Below are positions 27,940 through 38,330 of a stretch of 42,500 nt of DNA, in pieces; position 1 is the stretch's first letter; the number at the start of each line of letters is the position of its first letter. This stretch comes from Chrysomallon squamiferum (Eukaryota; Mollusca; Gastropoda; Neomphalida; Peltospiridae): the NCBI GenBank assembly GCA_012295275.1, contig CM022677.1, positions 27,703,879-27,746,378 of the forward strand, given 5' to 3'. The notes beneath the pieces are model-generated. The model worked only from the letters and a program-made list of their open reading frames with translations, made no database searches and was not told the origin of the DNA. The position numbers and the translations under genes are program-made.

Positions 27940-29414
27940 TTATTTCTATCTTTATTTTTCTAACTGCTACTACTTTCACACTATCACTACTTCTACTACT
28001 TCTGCTGCTGCTACTACTACTTATTTATTTCTACTGGTATCATGCTGTCACTATCACTAATTCTACTATTACAACTACACTTATTATCACCACTATAAGT
28101 TTATTAATAAGACTACTGTTAGTACTGTTGTAACTACCACTATTAGTACAACTAATACTGCTGCTGCTACTATAGCTACTACTAGTCCTCCTACTAATAC
28201 TACTACCACTAACTTTACTATTACTGCTGTGATCATTACTATTACAAATACCATTACTACTGTGATTATTACTATTACAAATACCGTTACTACTGTAATT
28301 ATTACTATTACAAATACCATTACTACTGTAATTCTTACTATTACAAATACCATTACTGCTGTGATTATTAATATTACAAATACCGTTACTACTGTAATTA
28401 TTACTATTACAAATACCATTACTACTGTGATTATTACTATTACAAATACCATTACTACTGTAATTATTACTATTACAAATACCATTACTACTGTAATTCT
28501 TACTATTACAAATACCATTACTACTGTAATTATTACTATTACAAATACCATTACTACTGTGATTATTACTATTACAAATACCATTACTGCCGAAGTTACT
28601 ATTACTTTTATTACTATTGCAAACACGATTACTATTACTAGAGCTACTATTAATACTTACATTATTTTTCTTACAACAGCAACTACTACTACTACCGTTA
28701 CTACTACTACTACTACTACTACAACTGTATTTTACTGTTACTGTGTGTTACTGTTTATAGATAAAGGTGAAGAGGTCACCTCATGATTACAGTCCAGTCC
28801 ACGGACGAAGCTGCAGCGCTGAAGAACCAGAGTGAGTAATTTATTTGAGTTTGAAAAACAAGTTCTGTCAACTGCCAAAGTAAAACGTAGTTTTTTTTTT
28901 GTTTTTGTTTTAAACAAAAATAGTAACACACCACGTCGTATCTTGATACATCAAAACTTCAGCTAATGCTTACTGAATTAATATAATCTCTTAAACTTAA
29001 ATTTGAATTTGATGTATTTTGTAAAGAAATGAACACTGGAAAAAGAAGAAGAATGAGGGAAAACAAATATAAATAAATATATAAATAAAATATAAAAGAA
29101 AAAATATATATAAATAAAAATATAAAAGAAGAAAAAACAATAAAAAAAAAAAAAAGAAAGAAAAAAAAAATAAAACGAAAAAAAAAAAAACACGAAAGAA
29201 AAAATAAAAGTAAAAAAAAAAAAAAAAAAATAAAACGAAAGAAAAAAATAAAGATAGAAAAAATAAAAACAAATAAACATGAAAGAAAACAAATAAAGAT
29301 ATAAAAATAAAAATAAATAAACACGAAAGAAAGAAAACTAAATATAATAGAACCACTGAAAGCGAATACATTTGTATATCTCTCTGTCCGTCTGTTTCTG
29401 TGTCTCTCTTTCTA

Positions 29415-29449
<35 letters not shown>

Positions 29450-29647
29450 GGTGTATACATAATATATCTTCCAGTAGTATTACAGTTGTGATGCTGTTTT
29501 CAGAATCACAGTTAAAACGAACGACATGAACATCTCACCCGTCACGTTTAACATCACACACGAAACTGGAGATGTCGTAAAAGATTGCGCGAACGTAAAC
29601 GAAGTACTTACGTTTGAAGTCAAAATAAACCCAGGTACTACTACTGT

Positions 29648-29704
<57 letters not shown>

Positions 29705-29881
29705 AACTATAATTGCATCCGCTCCTACTACTGTTCCCTCCTACTACTGCTCCTACTACTACTCTACTGCTGCAACTATAATTACAACTACTTACTACTA
29801 CTACTACAACTACTACTACTACTACTACAACTATTCCTTTTACTACTACAGTTGACTCTACTACTACCACTGCTGCCACTG

Positions 29882-29914
<33 letters not shown>

Positions 29915-32616
29915 TACAATACTACTACTACTACTTTTACTGTTACTATTACTAACTCTACGACGACTACGACAACTACTACTACCATACTACTAGTATT
30001 GCTGCTGACCCAACTACTAGGACTATTACAACAACTACTACCATGAGAATTATTATTAGTATACTATTACTAATGTCACTACTGCTAAAACTAGTCCTAC
30101 CATTGATGTTAATACATTACAACTATTACTACTACTACTACTACTACTACTGCTACTATTACAAAACTATTAATATTATAAATATACTGCTACTCTCACT
30201 GTTAATACTACAATTACTACTACTTCCATTACTATTATGCTATATGCTACTAGGCCTAATATTAATAGCAATATATTACTATAAGCACTGCAACTAGTAC
30301 TACAAATATTACTGCTGGTGAAATTACTATCACTGCTAACTTAAATCTTACTATTACAATTACTATTACTACTATAATTACTTCTAGTACTTATATTACT
30401 ATTTCTAGTACTACTAGTACTACTATTGCCATTTCTACTACAATTACTTCTAGTACTTATATTACTATTTCTCTACTACAGATACTATTTGTACTACTAT
30501 TACTATTTGTACTACTACTACTATACTACTACTACTACTACTACAACTACTACTACTACTACTACTACAACTACTACAACTACTACTACAACAACTACAA
30601 CTACTAATACAACTACAACTACAACTACTACTACTACTACTACTACTACAACAACAACTACTACTACTACTACTACAACTACAACAACAACAACAACTAC
30701 TACTACTGCTACTATTACTATTATTACAATGTTCGTTTTAGATTCCATCAGCTGGGTGCCCCCCACTTCAGATGTGACGCCTAAAACTCAGGATATGCTG
30801 TCTAAGAACTGGCATGTATATGAGAATAACGAAGAGAAATGCAAAGAATACTGCACACGCGATGCTAAATGTAAAGCATACGAACACGTCGAGGTTCCAG
30901 GCTTCAAGAAAATGTGTGTGTTCTATGTAGATAAAACACATATTGTTCACTTTCCAAACGGGATATATTCTAACTATTTCGTAAAAGTGAAATGCGAAAC
31001 CTCTGGTAAATATAATATTGACCAGTTCAGCAATTTATTTATTTATTTATTTTTTTGTTTGTTTGTTTGTCTGTTTGTTTGTTGGCTTGTTTGTTTGTTT
31101 GTTTATTTAAATATTTAAAGTTTCGCACCCCCCCAAAAAATAGTGTTGAATGTTATTTTCTATCGTTTTATTTTTTGTTATTTTGGTATTATTATAATTT
31201 AAAATTACTTCCTTGTCGTTGTAGTAGTTGCTTTAGTAGTCGTCGTCTTTGTTGTTGTTGTTACTATTTTTATTATTCTCATGATAATGATTATTACTGT
31301 TACAGTTACGTTTGTGGTTATTCCTGTCGTTATCCTTGTCCCTGTCGTCGTTGTCGTCGTTGTTGTCTTTGTTGCCATCGTTGCCGTCGTCGTTTTTGTT
31401 ATTGTTGTTCTTCTTTGTTGTGTCTGCTTCTGCTTGTCTCTGTCTGTCTTTATCTCTCCATTTCTTTCTTCGTCTCTCATGCATTTGATTTACATCTACA
31501 ACAACAACAACAACTACTACTACTACTACAATTACTACTTCTGCTACTACTACTACTATTACTACTTCTGCTACTACTACTACTACTACTACTACTATTG
31601 CTTCTACAACTACTACTACAATTACTACTACTACACCTTATGCTGTTGCTACTATTATATTATCGGTTCTACACTAGTGCTTCTATTGCTACCACTATTC
31701 TTACTGATCTGTCTTTGTACGTGTGCGTGTGTGCTTGTGTGTGCGTGTGTGTGTCATTTCGTACAATCGACGTCTCAGTATATATTTTTTTTTGGATTAA
31801 CAGAAGGCTGTTCAACTTATGAAGTAAAAACAAGACCAAAGGACGGTTTAGTCAAAGAAATGGAGAACGTAGACGAGGATAACTGCAAAAACGATTGCTC
31901 CAAAATCATCGGCTGCAAGGTTGTGATGTACGACGGCACGTTGAAATGGTGTGTGCTGTCTTCGTCGGTTTTAGTCACGTACAAAGACATCGTTGGTGAA
32001 AGCAGTGACAAGAAAGTGATAACGAAAGGTATGTCTGTATATAAGAGTGTGCGTGTGTGTGATGTGTAAAACTCCGCAACGCTCTCTCCGTCTCGTTCAG
32101 TATCCGAATCCGAACATCAGCATTTCTCAAACAGAAATTCGTTAAGTATCATGACACCATGCCAGTGCTGTAATATCAACATCCAGTGACAGCTGAGCAA
32201 GTTTACAGTTCTTCAGTTGACAGACTTTACGTCACTGTTAACTTTGTGAACTGGTTTGTACAGCCCGAGTCTCTCATCCTATCAACAGTCTTTTCAGTTT
32301 TTCCACTAAACAAAACTGTCAGATCGTTTTATGTCTTGAAATTTTTTTTTGTTTTTTTATCTTACATGGTATCGAAAAACACTTATGATATATATGTTTA
32401 TTTTTGTTTTCTAGCCGTTTCGAGTATTGCTGTTGAGTCGTTAACTATAGACAATGGTCAAAGTGGTTCAGATCTGGAAAGCATCATTGAAAACATCATT
32501 GAAAACAGGTGAGTAATATTTAAAATATTTAAAGTCGATTAAAAAAACCAGCAACATAAAAAACAACAAAACTATCCATAATACAGCAAAAAACACATAT
32601 TATTATTATTAGCATC

Positions 32617-32667
<51 letters not shown>

Positions 32668-33239
32668 TTGTGTATCTAGTTGCCCCACCAGTGAAGGTAA
32701 AAAGTTTCTGGTGGAGAGTCACGTTCAAGATGAAGGCGTCCAAACTTAGCAAAACAAATAAAGTTTCATTTTCATGCACGATTAAATTGTGCTCGATGGA
32801 AAATGAATCTTTCTGCAAGGTAAACGCACTCATGTGTTCTTAGTACTATCATTTATTTACTTATTTAATTAATTAATTAATTTATTTGTTTGTTTGCTTG
32901 CTTGTCTGTTTGTTTATTTGTTTATTTGTTTATTTATTTTGTTAGTTCTTTCGTTCTGCAAAACAGCGATTGATTTACTAATTACAATGTATTTTATTAT
33001 TTGTTTGTTATTTTAAAGTAGAGGCGCAAAAAGTCATATCAGGCTGAGCACATTTTCCATACCGGTTTATGGTTGTTATTATTCTAATTTATAATTAAAT
33101 ATTAATTTAATCAAAGTTTAATTACAACTTGTACTAGTCCTACTACTGCCACTTCTACTCCAACTATTTATTACCACTACTACTACTGTTGTGACTACTA
33201 CAACTACCACTTCTATAACTATTGCTACAACTACTACTG

Positions 33240-33279
<40 letters not shown>

Positions 33280-33365
33280 CACCACCACCACTACTACTAC
33301 TACTACTGCTGCTGCTACTACTACTACTGCTACTACTACTACTACCACAACTACTGCTACTACCA

Positions 33366-33396
<31 letters not shown>

Positions 33397-33419
33397 CACT
33401 ACTACAACTACTACTACTG

Positions 33420-33463
<44 letters not shown>

Positions 33464-33880
33464 GCTACTACTACTACAACTACTACTACTACTACCACTA
33501 CTACTACTACTACCACCACTACTACTACCACTACTACAGCTACTACTACTACTACTACTACTGCTACAACTACTACTACTGCTACTACTACTACTACAAC
33601 GACTACAACTACTACTCCTTTATACAGGATACGTGTGGAGGAAACCCGGGAAGCGGAAGATGGGGCGAGTTCTCACACGTAACTTTTAGGAAGGACGTGA
33701 TCTTGGTTGACCTGTCTACTCAGTCTGTATCGGGTGAGTGATTCTGTCACTTACATTAACGAGTAAGTAATCTTGTAAGTTTTGTAATTTTCAAACAGTT
33801 TTCTTTACTCTGTTTCAGGTGGAGAGACTGAAGAGACTAATAATAACATCCCTCAGAAGCTGTTTCCTTCTCAGAATTAA
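27499..33880 (+). CDS. Secreted PAN/Apple and ZP-C domain protein, whole gene span (10 coding exons)
   Basis: Ten exons with GT..AG borders can be chained in one frame apart from a one-base problem in exon 8. The product would be about 405 residues. It has a signal peptide (1 to about 24), a short acidic/basic propeptide ending in KVKR at 44-47 (a possible furin-type site), and a first ZP-C segment (about 66-109) with sequons NIS and NIT. Two PAN/Apple-like modules follow (about 110-197 and 198-272). The rest of ZP-C follows (273 to about 385) with IIENSCPTSEG, VSFSCTIKLC and FCKDTC. No C-terminal membrane anchor or GPI signal is seen, so secretion is expected. ZP modules polymerise in extracellular coats and PAN modules bind protein or carbohydrate (known of the families); the role here is not known. 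No complete ZP-N module is seen. Introns 2, 4 and 8 consist largely of (ACT)n-type repeats. Confidence 0.75.
27675..27733 (+). CDS. PAN/ZP gene exon 2
   Basis: The exon lies between a TTTTATTTAAG acceptor and an AAAAAG/GTAAAC donor, entering in phase 1 and leaving in phase 0. It encodes VASIGISLDNSREEREFTKK, the end of the signal region and a charged stretch that would be the propeptide. It is too short to recognise by homology; frame and splice sites support it. Confidence 0.65.
27965..28740 (+). repeat. (ACT)n tract with a 33-bp minisatellite
   Basis: Within intron 2, about 11 units of a 33-base repeat (CCATTACTACTGTGATTATT plus ACTATTACAAATA) run from about 28230 to 28590, flanked by looser ACT/ATT sequence. 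The unit is a multiple of three, so it gives long Ile-Thr frames that are not genes. Confidence 0.95.
28761..28831 (+). CDS. PAN/ZP gene exon 3
   Basis: The exon follows acceptor GTTTATAG and ends at A/GTGAGT (phase 0 in, phase 2 out). It encodes IKVKRSPHDYSPVHGRSC and a short acidic tail. KVKR is a plausible furin-type processing site. Other frames of the same stretch meet stops or would break the phase chain. Confidence 0.65.
29040..29455 (+). repeat. A-rich AAAT/AAAG tract and (CTGT)n
   Basis: 29040-29340 is A-rich with AAATAAAA and GAAAGAAA units and a repeated CGAAAGAAA segment. (CTGT)n lies at 29410-29450, about 50 bases before the exon 4 acceptor. Confidence 0.9.
29504..29634 (+). CDS. 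PAN/ZP gene exon 4: first part of ZP-C
   Basis: Acceptor CTGTTTTCAG, donor CCCAG/GTACTA; phase 2 in, phase 1 out. The translation includes ISPVTFNITHETGDVV and NEVLTFEVKINP. This matches the opening strands of ZP-C modules (a polar strand, then a 'VGExLxFxVxI' type strand). Two N-glycosylation sequons (NIS, NIT) are present. The donor is part of the (ACT)n tract that fills the next intron. Confidence 0.75.
29636..30725 (+). repeat. Intron 4 made almost wholly of (ACT)n-type repeat
   Basis: The repeat begins inside the donor (GTACTACTACTG) and ends about 15 bases before the exon 5 acceptor. The purest parts are near 29645-29695 and 30530-30720. Confidence 0.95.
30742..31005 (+). CDS. PAN/ZP gene exon 5: first PAN/Apple-like module
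   Basis: Acceptor TTCGTTTTAG, donor CTCTG/GTAAAT; 264 bases, phase 1 in and out. The cysteine pattern CKEYCTRDAKCKAYEH followed by KKMCVFYVDK matches the PAN/Apple helix-and-strand core. A further Cys (VKCET) near the end could close the module. The symmetric phases make the exon skippable or duplicable without a frame change. Confidence 0.8.
31498..31755 (+). repeat. (ACT)n and (GT)n in intron 5
   Basis: (ACT)n at 31508-31650 and (GT)n at 31720-31755. The copy near 40680 keeps the flanking GTCGTTATCCTTGTC stretch but not the ACT part. Confidence 0.9.
31804..32028 (+). CDS. PAN/ZP gene exon 6: second PAN/Apple-like module
   Basis: Acceptor GATTAACAG, donor AAAG/GTATGT; 225 bases, phase 1 in and out. 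The translation starts EGCSTYEVKTRPKDGLV and contains NCKNDCSKIIGCKVVMY and KWCVLSS. This is the PAN spacing C-x3-C-x5-C with the fourth Cys before a hydrophobic strand. A decayed copy of this exon lies at 40959-41192. Confidence 0.85.
32415..32508 (+). CDS. PAN/ZP gene exon 7: middle of ZP-C
   Basis: Acceptor GTTTTCTAG, donor AACAG/GTGAGT; phase 1 in, phase 2 out. Only this frame is open; both others contain early stops. It encodes AVSSIAVESLTIDNG and then SDLESIIENIIEN. With the start of exon 8 this resembles the ZP-C stretch ending in 'LIxNGCP'. The usual Cys before it seems replaced (VESL). Confidence 0.7.
32610..32668 (+). repeat. (ATT)n before PAN/ZP exon 8
   Basis: A pure ATT run of about 19 units ends 11 bases before the exon 8 acceptor TAG. 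Confidence 0.95.
32680..32819 (+). CDS. PAN/ZP gene exon 8: ZP-C core, with apparent 1-nt frameshift
   Basis: Acceptor TGTATCTAG, donor TGCAAG/GTAAAC. In the frame delivered by exon 7 the exon starts SCPTSEGKKF, completing the ZP-C 'LIxNGCP' hallmark, but it meets TAG at 32747-32749. From about 32705 the adjacent frame reads FWWRVTFKMKASKL and VSFSCTIKLC, the other ZP-C hallmark, and runs open into exon 9 in the correct phase. The two frames meet at a run of five A (32699-32703); one A fewer joins them. An alternative is use of the AG at 32703-32704 as acceptor, which also restores the frame but discards SCPTSEG. Confidence 0.7.
33135..33617 (+). repeat. (ACT)n tract before PAN/ZP exon 9
   Basis: About 480 bases of ACT with ACC and GCT variants end 10 bases before the exon 9 acceptor. 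The matching tract in the duplicate is at 42266-42483. Confidence 0.95.
33628..33733 (+). CDS. PAN/ZP gene exon 9: end of ZP-C
   Basis: Acceptor CTTTATACAG, donor TCGG/GTGAGT; phase 0 in, phase 1 out. It encodes DTCGGNPGSGRWGEFSHV and then TFRKDVILVDLSTQSV. Together with FCK at the end of exon 8 this gives the closing ZP-C cysteines (FCKDTC). The acceptor directly follows a ~480-base (ACT)n tract. Confidence 0.75.
33819..33880 (+). CDS. PAN/ZP gene exon 10: C terminus and stop
   Basis: Acceptor CTGTTTCAG. The exon encodes GGETEETNNNIPQKLFPSQN followed by TAA at 33878-33880. There is no hydrophobic anchor, so the product should be secreted. An AATAAA at 33893 follows at once. Confidence 0.75.
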
Positions 33881-33892
33881 ATTTAAATTTAA

Positions 33893-33898
33893 AATAAA
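33893..33898 (+). terminator. Polyadenylation signal of the PAN/ZP gene
   Basis: AATAAA lies 13 bases after the stop codon in an AT-rich stretch. The short 3' UTR is plausible, but the context is A-rich enough for a chance match. Confidence 0.45.
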
Positions 33899-34063
33899 AT
33901 GAAATTTGATACATCGTCTTCGTTATTTTAATTTATTTTTTCATACAATTTAAGCATCGTCTCCTTTATCCTTTCAAATGATGTTATGACGTAATAAGTT
34001 TGGACGCATATATTAAATCTCAAAGTCGAATCACAGCTCATAAATATCAGATGTCTCTGACGA

Positions 34064-34249
<186 letters not shown>

Positions 34250-34253
34250 GGAT

Positions 34254-34302
34254 ACTGGGGATACGGTAGTATCCTACTTATATACTACTCTAACATGCAC
34301 AA
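34254..34302 (+). repeat. Left terminal inverted repeat of the viral element
   Basis: ACTGGGGATACGG..TATCCTACT then ..ACTACTCTAA..TGCACAA matches, in the reverse complement, 39896-39955 with small gaps. It contains its own palindromes: GGATAC (34259-34264) against GTATCC (34269-34274), and GTAGTAT (34266-34272) against ATACTAC (34282-34288). A (CT)n(TA)n tract lies immediately outside. Confidence 0.6.
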
Positions 34303-34320
34303 ACAACAAACAAAGTCAAT

Positions 34321-34587
34321 TTAAAATTTATAGCTTTTATTTCTATTAGAACAAATTTGACAGAATACATGATTGTCGAACAATTCATATGTAGAGTCCC
34401 ATACATCATTAATAAAGACAAAAAATTTAGGTTTACAATCATTCCAAATAAAATGAAAAGTTTTAAAATGAGTTAAGCAATTAAAATCAATAAAATGACA
34501 GTCATCTAAAATATCGAACAAGAAAGGTTGAATGTACAAAGCACAAGCGACAGAAGTTACAGTATTAGCATGTTCAGATTTAAGCAA
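34321..34587 (-). other. Short frame beside the left TIR, not recognised
   Basis: An 88-codon minus-strand frame rich in Phe, Cys and Asp lies between the left TIR and the end of the helicase. I recognise no domain. It could be a remnant of a small viral gene or a chance frame in AT-rich DNA. Confidence 0.2.
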
Positions 34588-34703
34588 GCGATTAACAGTT
34601 AAATCTCCAGTAGTTAAATGTTCAAGTTCTTTCCAGTTTGATGGTCACATTTGATCGAATTAGTGTCCATTTAACGAACAGACTCGAGCTCAGATAGGTT
34701 GAT

Positions 34704-35168
34704 CTAGCGGCTGTAGTGAAGATCGTATTGAATTTCAGTTTCTTCATACTCGAAAGTGAATTCGTCCACGAAGTTGATGGCAGGTTCATCCCGTAGATTC
34801 ACTCCTTGTTCTTCGAAGAAATCGTGCAACTCTACCCACATTTTAGGATTCGGAAATTTGGCATCAGACAACAATGCCCGACAAGCGTCAGGATCTCCAG
34901 TTAAATTAAACCGGTAAATGCTGTTCTCGATGGCGTCCGCGTCTATTGAATCCAAATCAGCAAACAGATTCTTGTTACTGCACATAAAGACCCGAGTCTT
35001 ATGTATAGCTTTTGGAGACTTGTTCTTGATTTCAACGTCGACATCGTTTCCACGGAGAAGAGATTTGTATCTTTCCTTGGTGAGTTTAGAGATGTTAGCT
35101 TCGTCTTCCAGGATAATTATTTTCTCAGTGCAGCTTTCAAAGAACAGTCGTTCGTCTTTGCCAGCACG
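34704..35168 (-). pseudogene. NS1-like SF3 helicase, C-terminal part
   Basis: This frame differs by one base from the N-terminal part. It shows a Walker B strand (IIILEDEAN), a B'-like stretch (LLRGNDVDVEIKNKSP) and motif C ending in Ser-Asn (RVFMCSNKNL), in the order typical of parvovirus NS1 and other SF3 helicases. It ends in an acidic tail at TAG 34704-34706. The separation from the Walker A half is caused by the repeat array at 35169-35289. SF3 identity is fairly firm. A parvovirus source is more likely than papilloma or polyomavirus, but rests on motif spacing only. Confidence 0.65.
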
Positions 35169-35289
35169 CCCAACAGCAGTTGAAGGAAGTAGCCCAACAG
35201 CAGTTGAAGGAAGTAGCCCAGCAGCAGTTGAAGGAAGTAGCCCAGCAGCAGTTGAAGGAAGTAGCCCAAGCAGCAGTTGAAGGAAGCAG
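35169..35289 (-). repeat. 24-bp tandem array inside the NS1-like gene
   Basis: Five units of CCCAACAGCAGTTGAAGGAAGTAG type (plus strand) begin at 35169, 35193, 35217, 35241 and 35265. The first four are 24 bases (eight codons); the fifth has 25, which shifts the frame. The unit looks like expansion of one native stretch between Walker A and Walker B. Confidence 0.9.
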
Positions 35290-36120
35290 AGTGAATGGTT
35301 CGATAAGCCAATAAGACTTATCAACGGTCGACGGTCCTTCAATGTAGATTGTGTTTCTGTGGATATCCGATTTTGTTAATATTGCTAAACATTTAGCAAC
35401 AACATCCATTGGATCCATGTCGTTAAGAATACACCAGAAAATAAACTTTGTAGCAGATTCTTTTGGTGATGCAATCTTCAATCCATTACGTTCTTCTGTT
35501 GGTAATTCGAGTTGTCGAAGATATTCAATGAAGTCGCCAAGATCTTGTTTGTCGTTAACTTCTAATAGTTCCTTGACGATACGTTGGCAGGAATGATTTG
35601 TTTTGATATATTTAAATCCACCAAATTTTCCTTCTCCTTCTGTTCCATTTATTTTGTTGAATTCGGATTCTTCTTTATGTAACATCACCCAAGCTGTCAA
35701 GTCCGACTCAGAAACTGCATGGGAAGCCTCCAGAAGTTTCTCAACGACATCAGTAATTTTACAATTCTTGTCGTCCAGCTTGAGTCGCTTTTGCTTGGTT
35801 TGTATTTCAGCGTCCTCACTCGCGAAGTCGTCGAAAGACAGGTCGAGTTTCCGGACAAGAGATATACCTCTTCGTTTCGTCGATTCCTCCATGGGATGAA
35901 AACAACTTGCTGACGGTTGTCTCGCAAAATCGTTCGGTTCTTCGTCGTTTTTCTGTACGTCATTTTGTCCGCTTCGTCCGATAGTCCACGAATCCGCAGG
36001 TCCCCATGCGTCCGATGAAGTTGTAGTTGTTTCTGCATCTTCGTTAACGTCCTCTGTCATGTCAGCCGGTAGCAGTTCCTCTGAACCGACTGCAGGTAGG
36101 TCGTTCCAATCTACCTGCTG
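35290..36120 (-). pseudogene. NS1-like SF3 helicase, N-terminal part up to Walker A
   Basis: An ATG at 36060 opens a frame that starts MTEDVNEDAE. The same frame is open for 20 further codons upstream to a TAA at 36121-36123, with a CTAACAG acceptor-like site there, so the true 5' end may be a splice junction. A long acidic, Ser-rich leader with a basic patch (KQKRLK) is followed by an alpha-helical part. The helicase Walker A region IEGPSTVDKSYW follows at about 35310-35350. The Gly expected before the Lys is Asp, so ATP binding would probably be impaired. No HxH nickase motif is visible in the leader. The frame runs into the 24-bp repeat array and is lost there. Confidence 0.6.
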
Positions 36121-36123
36121 TTA

Positions 36124-38299
36124 GATCGTAAGTAAATATAACCTAACCTAATTTGATTTGTTTAAGATAGAGTAAATAACCTTCCAACTGTTTAAGTTTC
36201 TGACATTTAATTTCATAACCAGCTTTTCGAGCAGCACCATACATCGCTCTAAAATCTTCATCGTGATGGATAGTGTGACCTATCGCCAGTCTTAGAACAT
36301 ACTAAATGAAGATGTCTGTATATATTGTACATTCAGAAGAACCGTCGTTTATTATTACAACAAGACTTTGACGAGTTTGATGGTTGTTAGGACGTTCAAC
36401 CTCATCACTAGCAGCACTAGAGGTTAGAAAGAATTTTAATTTATTTAAAAACAATTTAATAGGAGATGGCAATATCTAGTTTCGTAGATAGTTTAGCAAC
36501 CATCCGTTTAGATAATTCATTAGGCATGGCATAGATATTGTAAGGTTTACCAGATATGTGAAATTTTTTATTTTTTCTCCTAATCACTGGAGAAATGTAA
36601 CGACACGGAGAACAATTGTTGTAACTCCTTATCGTCCATTTCTAATCCTGAGTTTGGTCGGATGATGATGCGGAAATATTTGGTTGACATGGCTGTATAT
36701 CGTGTCTATGTCTAAATCTTTTACTTTCTCTTAAATCTAATCTATTGCCTAAAGATCTTCTACGTCTACGAGTAGGACTTTAGGATTAGTATTGGTAGGT
36801 TTATTAATAGGTTTTAAACAAGTTTTATCGCTATCACCTGATGCTGTACAAGAAGCTTGTCCAGACGTTAAGCCAGCCCAAGCGTTACGTTCGTTTTCGT
36901 CTAAGTCAGAATCACTGTCGTGTCTAAGTCTACTTGGGCAATAACCGTCGATGCGATCAACTTGTAAATTTCGACCAAATAGCACTGAAATACAAGAAGA
37001 AGAAGAGCAACCTTCAGTATTCTTAGTTTTGGTAGTTTTTTAATGCATTTCTAATCGCTTCTATTTGTCCTTGATGACGTTTTAATACCAAATCAGTAGC
37101 TGTTATTATATTGATTATAGAATTGTTGTATTTCGTTATTAATTGTTCCAATAATACCAGCAGCTGGTAATGTATTTGGACATTTTTAATATCATTTTCT
37201 ACTTTAGTAATTCTATCCATGGAGAATCAAATGTAAATCTAGGTATACTAATTGGTAATTAATTGGTGAACATAATGGTGTAAATCGGTAACATATTCAA
37301 CATTCGTTATTTCATTCGGTAATCTATTATGAATTAAATTCGTAACACTATCTTCGGTTGGATGATGTTGTAATTTTGTAGTAATTTCGTTATCGACAGT
37401 TTGTTTCATCTCCTGTGTATGTTTTTGTTCGGATTGATCAGCTGTGGTTTTCTCATACAACGTAATTAGACTTTTGCACTTCGACTCTATGTTTAATTGC
37501 ATCCATTAACATGTCAATACATGCATTCGTATACTTTCTAAAATATTTTGCAAAATTATTACTATTAATTAGTTTTATCTTTATAATGACCAAGTATATT
37601 TGGATGTCTTTGTTCCAATAAGTTGTGTACCGACGTCATAATCATCACGTGTGTCAAACGATGTCGTCAGTCGATGCATCAAGTAATTAAACGGTCCAAA
37701 CGGCGGTTGATTTATAGAAATATAGGATCACGATGTCCTCATATTGCACTATAATTAGGTCTAACTAAACGAGCACTAAAACACATCATATAATATACAT
37801 AGTAAATTTTTCCAGAGACGATATATTTATTTTCGACTGAATATCTACCAATATCTGGACCGTAAACATCGAAAGTTTTCATTTCGACTCTGTGATTAAC
37901 ACGTTTAGTTAAGACGAAATATTAACCGTGATTTCCTTCTTTCATTTTATCGGCAAATTCAATCATACCATCGAACTGACTGAAATCTTCAAAATAACCA
38001 GTTTCGAATGTAGTGAATAATACTCCAACAGGATCAAACTGCCACATAAAAAGTATTATTCTGATGATTTGTTAATATGTTATCTTCTTCGGCATCAGTA
38101 TTATGAAGCATTGATAAATCGCAGCAAAACAAAAAAACATCAGGATTAACTTGACAAGTTGATTGAAATCCATTAAATGGTAGAGGTGTGCGGGAATAAT
38201 TCCATTCGTTTAAAATTTAGGTTGTTGAACGAATTCATACTGATCATTTTCAGTATCATTCATATCAATTTCTGGAAACGAACGGTAATCATATGGAAT

Positions 38300-38330
<31 letters not shown>

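Noticed and set aside
28229-28786. Ile-Thr repeat protein (185 codons), possibly a surface repeat protein
   Set aside because: The 33-bp minisatellite is a multiple of three, so it stays open by construction; it lies between well-supported exons 2 and 3, and the exon 3 frame differs.
31055-31822. 255-codon frame in intron 5
   Set aside because: Cys/Tyr/Leu-rich translation of T/G-rich and (ACT)n repeats, crossing a good acceptor in a different frame from exon 6.
34918-35899. Plus-strand frames opposite the helicase
   Set aside because: They are shadows of the minus-strand NS1-like frames and of the 24-bp array.
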